A stretch of 64,000 bases of DNA, taken from a virus. This document shows, piece after piece, positions 36,499 through 44,720 of this stretch. Below the pieces are notes generated by a model, which saw nothing but the letters and a program-made list of their open reading frames with translations, had not been told where the DNA came from and did no database searches. The first letter of the stretch is position 1. Every line of letters begins with the position of its first letter. The position numbers and the translations under genes are program-made. The DNA lies in IMG/VR virus record IMGVR_UViG_3300020469_000001, positions 41,273 to 105,272 of that record; one strand, 5' to 3'.

Positions 36499-36881
36499 GA
36501 TTTACATGTGGAGCATTTGATTTGCTTCATGCAGGACATATCGTTATGCTAAAAGAGGCAAAAGCACATTGTGACCACTTAATAGTAGGATTACAAACAG
36601 ACCCTAGCATAGACAGACAAGACAAAAATCAACCTATTCAGTCAGTATTTGAAAGATATGTCCAACTAAACGCAGTAAAGTATGTAGATGAAATCATACC
36701 TTACGATACAGAACAAAGCCTTCTAGATTTACTAGAGGCAACTCCAATACATATAAGATTTGTTGGAGAAGATTGGAGTGAAAAACATTTCACAGGCAAA
36801 GGATTACACGAAATATTCTATACGAGTAGAGCGCACTCCTTTTCAACAACACAACTAAGGAACAGAATAAGTGATAGATGA
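36483..36881 (+). CDS. Cytidylyltransferase (TagD/GCT type)
   Basis: 132 residues, full family length. GFTCGAFDLLHAGHIVML has the H-x-G-H motif; FERYVQLNAVKYVDEII and the closing FSTTQLRNRI (RTxGISTT-like) are present. Members make CDP-glycerol or related CDP-alcohols from CTP. Suggests supply of an activated group to the neighbouring transferases. Confidence 0.87.
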   Translation: MDRRIGFTCGAFDLLHAGHIVMLKEAKAHCDHLIVGLQTDPSIDRQDKNQPIQSVFERYVQLNAVKYVDEIIPYDTEQSLLDLLEATPIHIRFVGEDWSEKHFTGKGLHEIFYTSRAHSFSTTQLRNRISDR

Positions 36882-37401
36882 GTTAAAATCTTGGGGAGTT
36901 AAACCTGAGTATAGTGGATTAGGATTTATATTCCTGCACGAATCTAACAAGCAAGTTAGATGGAACTTCTATTGCCCTGACCTTACACCTGTTGAAGTAA
37001 ATGATTTTCATACCCATAGAATTAGATTTGAGTCCCAAGTAATAAGAGGGCGACTAGTCAACGAAGTATGTAAGTGGGAGAGGTCAAAAGATAGCCTACT
37101 ACAGATAGTAGAAACCAACTGCATACATCCACATTTCAGAAGAAATGTAATAGAAGAAAGTATTCATATACGACCAGACGGTACATACTCACTCCCAGCG
37201 GGTGCATGGTATATCAGCGAAGCAGATACCTTTCACAGAGTGAAGTGTCCCGAACAAACCATAACAAGATTACACATATTTGACAAGGAAACTAGAAACA
37301 ACTTGACAATAAGAAGAAAAGATAAAACGTTTCGTTGTCCTTTACAGGACTTCAAAAAGTCTGAGAAAGAATGTTGGGAAATAATTAGGACATTCTTTTA
37401 A
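36871..37401 (+). CDS. Cupin-like metalloprotein 2
   Basis: 176 residues, GTG start. NDFHTHRIRFESQVIRGRL (HxH) and ISEADTFHRVKC with TRLHIFD complete a cupin His set. Same architecture as the gene at 34179. Possibly a dioxygenase or isomerase; substrate unknown. Confidence 0.65.
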   Translation: MIDELKSWGVKPEYSGLGFIFLHESNKQVRWNFYCPDLTPVEVNDFHTHRIRFESQVIRGRLVNEVCKWERSKDSLLQIVETNCIHPHFRRNVIEESIHIRPDGTYSLPAGAWYISEADTFHRVKCPEQTITRLHIFDKETRNNLTIRRKDKTFRCPLQDFKKSEKECWEIIRTFF

Positions 37402-37781
37402 TGGCTGGGGGAATATATAACGAAACATATTTTAAGAACTACCCTGAAGAAAAAGAAAGGGAAGGAATACTGTATGGTATTGTATTGGTAAATATGAAAA
37501 CATGGGAACGAGAAACTATAAAAGTAGGCATCGCAAAAGGAAGAACCTTCAAAGACGCAGTACGAAGAGGGCGTGGATTTACAAACTACGACATTCGGAT
37601 TCAGAGACTGTGGCAGGGGAATCTATACGATTGTTGGAGATTCGAGCAAAAACTACACAACCAGTTTCAGAAAGATAGACATAAAACGGAGCATAAATTT
37701 GGCGGACATACGGAGTGTTTCTCAATGGACAGCAAAATCTTGGAGGTATTTCCGAAGAAGAATGAGATATTTAGGGATTAG
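37401..37781 (+). CDS. T5orf172/GIY-YIG-like protein
   Basis: 126 residues. EGILYGIVLVNMKTWERETIKVGIAKGR is the GIY-YIG-type fold as in T5orf172 domains (I-Y-x-x-x ... K-V/I-G), then WRFEQKLHNQFQKDRH with the helix E. Possible endonuclease or DNA-binding. Overlaps the next gene by 20 nt. Confidence 0.7.
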   Translation: MAGGIYNETYFKNYPEEKEREGILYGIVLVNMKTWERETIKVGIAKGRTFKDAVRRGRGFTNYDIRIQRLWQGNLYDCWRFEQKLHNQFQKDRHKTEHKFGGHTECFSMDSKILEVFPKKNEIFRD

Positions 37782-39108
37782 CGAGGGCTTTCACAATGCA
37801 GCATACGCTGTAGTGGAAGGAGATAAGGTTATCTACGCAACAGAAGTAGAGAGAATAACTCGTGTAAAAAATGATAAAACAATACCAGATTTTCATTTCA
37901 ACACATTACAGAGTAAATTTAATTATGATGAAACAATTTTTTATGAACATACTGATATCAAGAATGCGAGACGAGACATGTACAGAATGGCAAAAACAAC
38001 GCCGTGCAGACCGTATACTCACAGAAATATATTTCACCATGAAAGCCATTACGCCGCTGCTTATTTTTCTGCTCCTTTCACTCCTGACAGCACGGTTGTA
38101 ATCGATGCTATTGGAGAGTTTGATACAGCAACAATATGGGTAGAGGGTAAGAAAGTATGGTCAAAGCAATACCCATGGTCACTAGGATTATTCTATAGTG
38201 CAATCACGAAACGAATAGGACTAAAACCAAACGAAGATGAGTATATTACTATGGGCATGGCTGCCTTTGGGGATATATCTATAGATATGCAGGAAGAAAT
38301 ACACCAAAATAATCACAAAGGTTTTAAGAGACGTAAGTGGTTTTGGCACACTCCTGAAGATATAGCTGCGTCAGCACAAGCTCATCTAGAAACAGAGCTA
38401 CTAGACATCTTTGCAAAAGCAAGGAAGTATGGACCAAATGTAGCGTATGCTGGTGGGGTTGCGTTAAACTGTGTGGCAAACAGTAAGATAAGACCTATGT
38501 TTGACAATATGTGGATATTTCCAAACCCAGGCGATGCAGGTAGTGCGTTAGGTTGCGTACTTGCAAAAACTAAACAGAAAATAAAATTCGAAGACACTTT
38601 CCTAGGACATGATATAACAAGAAGTATCAATCCTAAGTTAGTAGTCGATACACTACTTAAAAGAAAAGTAGTAGGAGTAGCAAATGGAAAAGCAGAATTT
38701 GGGCCTCGTGCCCTCGGGAATCGCAGTTTGCTTGGTGATGTTCGTTATGATATTAAAGACACAGTCAATAATATTAAGCGAAGACAAAAGTTTCGTCCTT
38801 TTGCTCCCGCAATCCTCGAGGAGTATTATGAAAAATATTTTGAAGGATACGGAAACGAATACATGCAATTCGTTGCAAAAGCGAAACACGACTACAGTTC
38901 TGTCACACACATTGATGGAACCTCAAGAGTCCAGGTGGTCAAGCCTAGCTCTAAGTCAGCACTGCGACCTATACTAGAAGAATATTACGAGAGAACAGGA
39001 GTACCTATGTTGCTCAATACAAGTTTGAATATTAAAGGCGAACCTATGGTTAATACTGTGGAAGACGCTGATAGATTTCAAAGCAACTACGGAGTGAGAG
39101 TATTTTGA
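37762..39108 (+). CDS. Carbamoyltransferase (NodU/CmcH family)
   Basis: 448 residues from the ATG at 37762 (MRYLGISEGFHNAA aligns with the family start; an open frame to 37573 is rejected). Shows HHESHYAAAYFSAPF (metal-binding His), YITMGMAAFGD, VAYAGGVALNCVANSKI, PNPGDAGSALGC, EFGPRALGNRS and PMLLNTSLNIKGEP. Transfers carbamoyl from carbamoyl phosphate via carbamoyl-AMP to a hydroxyl. In phages these may modify sugars or bases. The acceptor here is unknown. Confidence 0.93.
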   Translation: MRYLGISEGFHNAAYAVVEGDKVIYATEVERITRVKNDKTIPDFHFNTLQSKFNYDETIFYEHTDIKNARRDMYRMAKTTPCRPYTHRNIFHHESHYAAAYFSAPFTPDSTVVIDAIGEFDTATIWVEGKKVWSKQYPWSLGLFYSAITKRIGLKPNEDEYITMGMAAFGDISIDMQEEIHQNNHKGFKRRKWFWHTPEDIAASAQAHLETELLDIFAKARKYGPNVAYAGGVALNCVANSKIRPMFDNMWIFPNPGDAGSALGCVLAKTKQKIKFEDTFLGHDITRSINPKLVVDTLLKRKVVGVANGKAEFGPRALGNRSLLGDVRYDIKDTVNNIKRRQKFRPFAPAILEEYYEKYFEGYGNEYMQFVAKAKHDYSSVTHIDGTSRVQVVKPSSKSALRPILEEYYERTGVPMLLNTSLNIKGEPMVNTVEDADRFQSNYGVRVF

Positions 39109-39854
39109 TTTACTGGAACGGATGTAGTTTTGTTAGAGGCATGGAGATACGCAACCGTCCTCGTGATATCTTTGCTAACATTGTTAGTGAAGAATTTGGT
39201 CAACCTTGGTGGGATAATGCTAAAGTTGGTGGAAGTAATGACAGAATATGGAGAACAACCATGGATGACATGATACGGAAACCAGCAAAGCTAGCCATCA
39301 TCTGTTGGTCAGGAATAAATAGATTTGAGTATCTTGACGACCACAACACATGGAGAAGTGCAGTTTGGGTAAAGTATAAGTTTGATAAGAAAAATTTAAA
39401 AATTAGTGAACAATCAGAAACACACTTTCACCCACGCATGACATTGAAACAGTGGAAAGCTATACAGGGTTGGGCTATACACGTTCGTTCTATGAGATAC
39501 AATATTATAAATACATTTAATCATATGATAAGTATAAAGTATTTTTTAGAATCAAAGAACATACCATATCTATTTTACAATTTGTCTGATGGACAAATAC
39601 AACCCACACTAAAAATATTAGACGAGCAAAGAATGGAAGGCGCTAATAACTTGTGGGAGGTAGGACACATGAAGTTAAATGACTATCTAGATGAACTACC
39701 TCACTTGCAAGAAGAAGCTTTCTATGACATGTGTAAAAGAGAACAAGTGCCATTCGGACCGAAAGACCATCCATTAGAGGAAGGTCACAAGTTGATGGCA
39801 GAGAGAATTATTGGAGATATATATGATAAAAAACTGGATAAAGTCTTTAGTTAA
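39105..39854 (+). CDS. SGNH/GDSL hydrolase-like protein (DUF6071-like)
   Basis: 249 residues. YWNGCSFVRG (block I, with S), NAKVGGSNDRIW (block II G and block III N), and a distal FGPKDHPLEEGHKLMAE (D-x-H-P). The complete Ser-Asp-His set suggests an esterase/acetylhydrolase acting on glycans. Follows the carbamoyltransferase by 4-nt overlap. Confidence 0.72.
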   Translation: MIYWNGCSFVRGMEIRNRPRDIFANIVSEEFGQPWWDNAKVGGSNDRIWRTTMDDMIRKPAKLAIICWSGINRFEYLDDHNTWRSAVWVKYKFDKKNLKISEQSETHFHPRMTLKQWKAIQGWAIHVRSMRYNIINTFNHMISIKYFLESKNIPYLFYNLSDGQIQPTLKILDEQRMEGANNLWEVGHMKLNDYLDELPHLQEEAFYDMCKREQVPFGPKDHPLEEGHKLMAERIIGDIYDKKLDKVFS

Positions 39855-39936
39855 GAAATGGAAAGCTTTGTGCTGGCAGTGGGAGAACCGCAACATGGTT
39901 GAGGACACTCACATTTATGAAGGCGAGGACAATTAA
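39823..39936 (+). CDS. Small basic protein
   Basis: 37 residues (IKNWIKSLVKKWKALCWQWENRNM...), GGAGATAT site, overlapping the previous gene by 32 nt. Layout (short amphipathic W/K-rich helix, acidic end) is like the 39-residue protein at 59248. Confidence 0.45.
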   Translation: MIKNWIKSLVKKWKALCWQWENRNMVEDTHIYEGEDN

Positions 39937-39979
39937 ATTTTGTCCCAAAAAATCGTATCTAGCACTCAAAAAATAGTTC

Positions 39980-40008
39980 TTGACAGCAGCTCAAAAATCG
40001 TCTATAAT
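39980..40008 (+). promoter_or_regulatory. Promoter TTGACA-N17-TATAAT
   Basis: AGTTCTTGACA core; followed by a normal leader with GGAGAGAGAAGC before GTG 40037. Confidence 0.88.
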
Positions 40009-40036
40009 ATATCTATATTTTGGAGAGAGAAGCTAA

Positions 40037-40810
40037 GTGAAACAGATTATACCACCGACTAACTGTCCTTGTTGCGCTAGTATATTAGTATACCGCAATG
40101 ACCAGTTATTTTGTGAGGACATTACTTGTCCAGCACAGTGGGATAAAAAAGTAGAACACTTTGCTTCGACTCTTAAGATAAAAGGACTCGGACCTGCAAC
40201 TCTTAACAAGTTGCAAATCGAAGACTATGCAGAACTTTACGAACTAACAGTATCTGAAATAAGAGAAAGATTAGGAAGTACAAAGTTAGCTGAGAAACTC
40301 TTTGTCGAGATTGAGAAATCAAAACAAAGTAAGTTGGTTGATATTATACCAGCTTTCAGCATACCCCTTATTGGTCGGTCGGCTTCTCAAAAATTATGCG
40401 ATAGAATATCACACATCGAAGATATTAGCGAGAAAAGTTGTACTGAAGCAGGTATCGGACCAAAAGCATCGGCTAACTTAATTCAGTGGTTAGAAACTGA
40501 ATTCTACCCTAATCAATACTTGACAACACTACCTTTCAAATGGAATAATAAAGTAATTAGAAAAAAAGAGGTCATAGGAGTTGTTTGCATATCAGGTAAG
40601 TTAAAGTCATATTCGACTAAGGCACACGCCACTAAAGTTCTAAATGAATATGGTTTTACAGTAAAGAGTTCGTTGACAAAGGACTGCACTCATCTTATAA
40701 ATGAGAGTGGAATCGAGTCAGCAAAAACAACGACAGCTCGTGACCGAGGTGTTATAATAATAAGTAATATTAAACATTTGATAGAGGAAAATAAAAATGG
40801 CATTACCTAA
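40037..40810 (+). CDS. NAD-dependent DNA ligase, C-terminal part (Zn-HhH-BRCT)
   Basis: 257 residues, GTG start. Zinc finger C10/C13/C26/C31 with CPAQ, helix-hairpin-helix repeats (TLKIKGLGPATLNKL, AFSIPLIGRSASQKL, GIGPKASANLIQWL), then a BRCT domain (VCISGKLKSYSTKAHATKVLNEYGFTVKSSLTKDCTHLI). Complements the N-terminal ligase gene 5.9 kb upstream; together they equal one LigA. Each half has its own strong promoter. Confidence 0.92.
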   Translation: MKQIIPPTNCPCCASILVYRNDQLFCEDITCPAQWDKKVEHFASTLKIKGLGPATLNKLQIEDYAELYELTVSEIRERLGSTKLAEKLFVEIEKSKQSKLVDIIPAFSIPLIGRSASQKLCDRISHIEDISEKSCTEAGIGPKASANLIQWLETEFYPNQYLTTLPFKWNNKVIRKKEVIGVVCISGKLKSYSTKAHATKVLNEYGFTVKSSLTKDCTHLINESGIESAKTTTARDRGVIIISNIKHLIEENKNGIT

Positions 40811-41513
40811 ATGGACAGACGAAAGAACTCAACAATTAGTTGATTTCGTTGGAAGTGAGTCACCTATCTCACAAAACACAGTTGCTAACGCAGCTGATGA
40901 GTTAGAAACATCTGTAAGAAGTGTTTCTTCTAAACTCAGAAAAATGGGTTTCGAGGTTGAACTAGCTTCAGCTTCAGCTTCTAAATCATTCTCAGATGAG
41001 CAAGAAGCTACATTAAGCACATTCGTGCAAGACAATTCTGGCGTATACACATATGCTGAAATTGCTGGAAACTTTGAAGGCGGACACTTTAGTGCGAAGT
41101 CAATTCAAGGAAAAATCCTTTCTATGCAGTTAACAGAACATGTTAAACCTGCACCTAAAGTTGAGACTGTTAAGTCTTACAACGAGGAAGAAGAAGGGCA
41201 ATTTGTATCATTAGTAAATGATGGTGCATTTATTGAGGACATCGCTGAAGCCCTAGGCAGAAGTGTAAACTCAATCAGAGGTAAAGCATTATCTCTTCTC
41301 AGAGCAGGAGAAATCAATGCTATTCCTAAGCAGAAAGAAACCAAAGGTTCAAGCAAAGCTGATCCTTTAGCAGGTGTCGACATTGACGGCATGACTGTTG
41401 AAGAAATTGCTGATGAAATCGGCAAAACAGTAAGAGGCGTGAAAACAATGCTTACTAGAAGAGGCTTACAGTGTGCGGACTATAACGGCGCTGCTAAAAA
41501 AGAAATAGGCTAA
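40797..41513 (+). CDS. Multi-HTH Myb/SANT-like DNA-binding protein
   Basis: 238 residues with four successive HTH-like units: WTDERTQQLVDFVGSESPISQNTVANAADELETSVRSVSSKLRKMGFEV; SDEQEATLSTFVQ...AEIAG...SAKSIQGKILSM; EEEGQFVSLVNDGAFIEDIAEALGRSVNSIRGKALSLL; and MTVEEIADEIGKTVRGVKTMLTRRGL. Each ends in a recognition helix V/S-I/V-x-x-K/M-L. An expanded relative of the small SANT-like proteins. The position between ligase and helicase matches that of D5, the T5 DNA-binding regulator, but equivalence is inference. Confidence 0.75.
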   Translation: MALPKWTDERTQQLVDFVGSESPISQNTVANAADELETSVRSVSSKLRKMGFEVELASASASKSFSDEQEATLSTFVQDNSGVYTYAEIAGNFEGGHFSAKSIQGKILSMQLTEHVKPAPKVETVKSYNEEEEGQFVSLVNDGAFIEDIAEALGRSVNSIRGKALSLLRAGEINAIPKQKETKGSSKADPLAGVDIDGMTVEEIADEIGKTVRGVKTMLTRRGLQCADYNGAAKKEIG

Positions 41514-41525
41514 ACTATTTCTATC

Positions 41526-41566
41526 CGAGGCGAGCAGTTCATCTATGGATTGCCTCGCCTTTTTTG
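41526..41566 (+). terminator. Intrinsic terminator
   Basis: CGAGGC (41526-41531) pairs with GCCTCG (41552-41557), then CC and six T's. Confidence 0.8.
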
Positions 41567-41597
41567 TATATATTAACTTTGTTTTGGGAGAGACAGA

Positions 41598-42959
41598 TTG
41601 ACTTTAGAGAGTGCATTACTCAAACAAATACTTGCGAATGGCGACTTTGAGACTTGGAATGGTCTGAAAGAACACTATTTCCCAGAAGGTGAGTACCGAA
41701 AACTGTGGCGAATAGTAGACAAACATGTTCACAAGTATAACGATTTACCTAGCTTTGAAGATTTAAAGCTAGAAGTCCGTTCGCGTGATTTACAAGAAAA
41801 AATATATGCAATCGAAACAGTTGAAACAGATGTCGAGTCTATAATTCTATTAGACTATCTGAAAAATCAATTTACTCAATCCGAGATATTATCGAAAATC
41901 GAAAACTATGTTGACACACAAGTAGCTATATCAGATGCTAGAGAAAACATAGACCTACTACAAGAAATTGTTGTGCAAGTGGAAGATAGCGTTGACACCA
42001 ACGACGAAGCTGACAACATGGAAACTGTAGAGCTTTTCGATAGTGATGAGGACTTAGCAAAGTTTTTACCGCTCGGGCTCAATCAAGAATACGACCTGGA
42101 CTATACATTCTCTCCCAAAGACTTGGTAGTTATCGGTGGACAGCGTGGTGGAGGTAAGTCCTTTACCTGTTGTAACGTGGCAGCTGCTGCCCAAGATAAG
42201 GGCAAATCAGCACTATACTTTACTATTGAAATGGACACTAGACAAATGTTGCAGAGAATCTGTGGTATTCAGACAGGTGTTCCTAGTAAGCGAATCAAAG
42301 CAAAGAATCTTTCTCCAATGGAGTGGGATAAAGTTGCTCAATGGTGGGCTGCTAGATTCAATTCAGGAGAAGAAGTCTACAGTAAGTGGCAAGACCACCA
42401 AGATTTCGACAAGTTCCATTATGAACTTAGTAGAAACAGACTGAAAGAAGGACAACCTCTCATAGATATTCATTACGACCCATCACTTACTTTAGCGAAA
42501 ATTATTAGCGTAGTAAGACAAAAGCAAGTCCAGTTACCAAACTTGGGCGTGGTCATAGTGGACTATCTAAACCAAGTGAAACGCCATAACGCACCAAATC
42601 GTTCAGGTCAGTATGATTGGACCGAGCAAATCGAGATCTCAAAAGGTCTCAAATCTCTCGCACAAGAGAGCAAAGTTCTAGTTCTCTCCGCTTTTCAGAC
42701 TAATGAGAAAGGAGAGGCAAGATTCTCAAAAGGAATCTTGGATGCTGTTGATGCTGCTTACAGCATACAGCATTGGGGAGACGAAGAACCTTGTATTAAG
42801 TTTAAGTGTGATAAGATGAGAAGTGGAGCAGCAGAAAACTTCACCTCAGAAATGAACTGGGAAACCTTAAAGATTGGGCCTCACACTGCCCTTGACCCAG
42901 ATGAAAAGTCAGAAATGAAAGAAGCAATGACAACAGGGGAAGATACATACGATCTATGA
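41598..42959 (+). CDS. Replicative DNA helicase, DnaB type
   Basis: 453 residues, TTG start after GGGAGAGACAGA. N-terminal helical domain, then a RecA-fold motor: LVVIGGQRGGGKSFTCCNVAA (Walker A), YFTIEMDTRQMLQRI, VVIVDYLNQVKR (Walker B), VLVLSAFQTNEKG and the C-terminal arginine region. A hexameric 5'-3' helicase for the phage fork, working with the primase at 44.7 kb and PolA at 45.6 kb. Confidence 0.92.
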   Translation: MTLESALLKQILANGDFETWNGLKEHYFPEGEYRKLWRIVDKHVHKYNDLPSFEDLKLEVRSRDLQEKIYAIETVETDVESIILLDYLKNQFTQSEILSKIENYVDTQVAISDARENIDLLQEIVVQVEDSVDTNDEADNMETVELFDSDEDLAKFLPLGLNQEYDLDYTFSPKDLVVIGGQRGGGKSFTCCNVAAAAQDKGKSALYFTIEMDTRQMLQRICGIQTGVPSKRIKAKNLSPMEWDKVAQWWAARFNSGEEVYSKWQDHQDFDKFHYELSRNRLKEGQPLIDIHYDPSLTLAKIISVVRQKQVQLPNLGVVIVDYLNQVKRHNAPNRSGQYDWTEQIEISKGLKSLAQESKVLVLSAFQTNEKGEARFSKGILDAVDAAYSIQHWGDEEPCIKFKCDKMRSGAAENFTSEMNWETLKIGPHTALDPDEKSEMKEAMTTGEDTYDL

Positions 42960-43123
42960 TATTATACACAGAAAAACAACTTGAAGACGCATGGCACATT
43001 CATTGTGCAGAAATAGTATATAGCAACCAAGAAAGCACAGTATATTTAGCATATCCAACACTAGAGGAGTTCAGACCTATCTATGAAGAAATGATGGAGG
43101 ATATATTAAGTGGTCGCACATGA
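42956..43123 (+). CDS. Small hypothetical protein
   Basis: 55 residues (ILYTEKQLEDAWHIHCAEI...YEEMMEDILSGRT), ATGA overlap with the helicase and 14-nt overlap with the next gene. No family recognised. Confidence 0.55.
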   Translation: MILYTEKQLEDAWHIHCAEIVYSNQESTVYLAYPTLEEFRPIYEEMMEDILSGRT

Positions 43124-43763
43124 TAAGAAATGGTGTTATGTACATATACCTAAATGCGGAGGTATATCAATAACAAGAGCATGGTTAGCTCAACAAGACA
43201 AAAAATTTTTATTCCAACATAGAAATTGGCAAGTAGGATTAAATGCCGATTTTATTAGAGAGGGAATAGACAACAGAACAAAAGGAACAGTATTTAACAA
43301 TATACACGCAACCTACGACCAGTTAGCAATACAGTACCCAAACTATAAGTATTATACTGTAATAAGAAACCCTCTCACAAGATGGGAAAGTCTTTATAAA
43401 CACGCTTGTGATGAAGGCTTTATAGTAGACTGGGATATTATAACTTGGACAAAGAAAGCAATACAGTCCCTAGAGAATGGGGCATACTTCGGTACTATAC
43501 AGAACTTAGATGTATTTGAAAAAAGTTTAGTTCGTATGGGCAGTTACCATGTGATGTATTTACCAGCATGGACATACTACAGAGAACCAGAAGTAGAAGT
43601 GCATAGACTAGAAGACCACACTATTTGGAAAGCTCTAGGAATAATAAGAAACAATCATCATGCCTCTATAACACAACTAGCAGGGTATGATAAAGAGTAT
43701 GTAATGAAATTAATTTACGAATACTACAGGAAGGATTTTGAAAGATGGCAGATGACAGAGTAA
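43110..43763 (+). CDS. Sulfotransferase family protein
   Basis: 217 residues, GTG start. YVHIPKCGGISITRAW is the 5'-phosphosulfate loop (H-I-P-K-C/T-G-G) and YTVIRNPLTRWESLYKHAC the 3'-phosphate site of PAPS-dependent sulfotransferases; so a complete PAPS-binding fold. A kinase resembling APS kinase is encoded at 48.6 kb. Acceptor unknown, possibly a surface glycan. Confidence 0.8.
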   Translation: MVAHDKKWCYVHIPKCGGISITRAWLAQQDKKFLFQHRNWQVGLNADFIREGIDNRTKGTVFNNIHATYDQLAIQYPNYKYYTVIRNPLTRWESLYKHACDEGFIVDWDIITWTKKAIQSLENGAYFGTIQNLDVFEKSLVRMGSYHVMYLPAWTYYREPEVEVHRLEDHTIWKALGIIRNNHHASITQLAGYDKEYVMKLIYEYYRKDFERWQMTE

Positions 43764-44224
43764 GTAGAGAAACTGCAGAACTAGTACCTCTAGCACCACA
43801 TACTTGGTATGTAAGAAAGATAGGGTGGCTACTAGAGCAACCTAAAGTAAAAGAGAATATAGTAAATGTTCCGCCCAATGAACCACTGAGAGAAGCACTA
43901 AAGAAAGAAGGAGTGCGTTCTCCATTTTTATGTATGCCAAACTGGTACCCGATTGCAGGAAGTCAAAGACTGAGAGTGCTTAGTGAGATACCTGAACTAT
44001 GGGAACAAGAAGTAAGAGTATGCAGATTTGATAAAGAGTGGTGGCTACATTATTATTTATGGGGCGACACAGAATTTAGAGACAAAGCGGTTGCTGTTTG
44101 GTTTCAAATGGCAGAATTAGTATGGAAAAGTATGTACTATGAGAATGATGAAAAATTTAGGGAGTACGAAAGATTAGGAGATGAATTGGAATGGAAACAC
44201 AAGTCAAAGTTAACGGACAAGTAA
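43745..44224 (+). CDS. ParB/Srx-like nuclease-fold protein 2
   Basis: 159 residues. PLREALKKEGVRSPFLCMPNWYPIAGSQRLRVLSEI carries the ParB-N-like G-V-x-x-P ... G-S-Q-R-L; helical charged C terminus. Related in motif to the gene at 27917. Function unknown. Confidence 0.65.
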   Translation: MADDRVSRETAELVPLAPHTWYVRKIGWLLEQPKVKENIVNVPPNEPLREALKKEGVRSPFLCMPNWYPIAGSQRLRVLSEIPELWEQEVRVCRFDKEWWLHYYLWGDTEFRDKAVAVWFQMAELVWKSMYYENDEKFREYERLGDELEWKHKSKLTDK

Positions 44225-44685
44225 TAATTCTAGCAGACACAAATCCTTTACATCATGAAGGGTATTGTCAATGGAAAAATATAAATACAAAACAAATATG
44301 GAATGTTGATGGCAGCGAAGCACAAGTATGTTTCAATGCAGAGTTAGCAGAGCAGAAAGAGATTACTTTTCTAGCCCCAGTAATAACACGACCAAATACT
44401 ATAGAAATATGTAGAAACAATAAAATAATAGAGCATACATGGGTAGAGACAATAGACACAGAATTAGACCAGAATCAAATTATGGTACATGATTTATATG
44501 ATGGCAACATATTTGTAGATGTATGGGAAAAAGGTGTAGGTTATGTACCTAGTTGCGGAACAGGAGCTGCATCTGCAGCACTATTCGGTAATAATACATT
44601 TATGGATGTATATTGCAGAGGCGGTAAGTATACAATCAAAAAGGATTATTACAGTTGGACTATGGAGGCGGAAAATATTTCTTGA
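44191..44685 (+). CDS. Diaminopimelate-epimerase-like protein, single domain
   Basis: 164 residues. WEKGVGYVPSCGTGAASAALFG matches the C-terminal half of DapF (E-R-G-V-G-E-T-x-x-C-G-T-G-A), including the proton-donating Cys. DapF has two ~130-residue lobes each giving one Cys; only one lobe's motif is seen, although N-terminal NPLHHEGYCQW could be a remnant. Epimerase activity is therefore doubtful; a homodimer or another isomerase role is possible. Confidence 0.65.
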   Translation: METQVKVNGQVIILADTNPLHHEGYCQWKNINTKQIWNVDGSEAQVCFNAELAEQKEITFLAPVITRPNTIEICRNNKIIEHTWVETIDTELDQNQIMVHDLYDGNIFVDVWEKGVGYVPSCGTGAASAALFGNNTFMDVYCRGGKYTIKKDYYSWTMEAENIS

Positions 44686-44710
44686 CAAATCCTTAAAAAT
44701 TTGTTATAAT
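44682..44710 (+). promoter_or_regulatory. Promoter TTGACA-N17-TATAAT
   Basis: -10 ends ten bases before the primase ATG, leaving a leader of only a few nucleotides. Confidence 0.87.
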
Positions 44711-44720
44711 ATATGTAATT

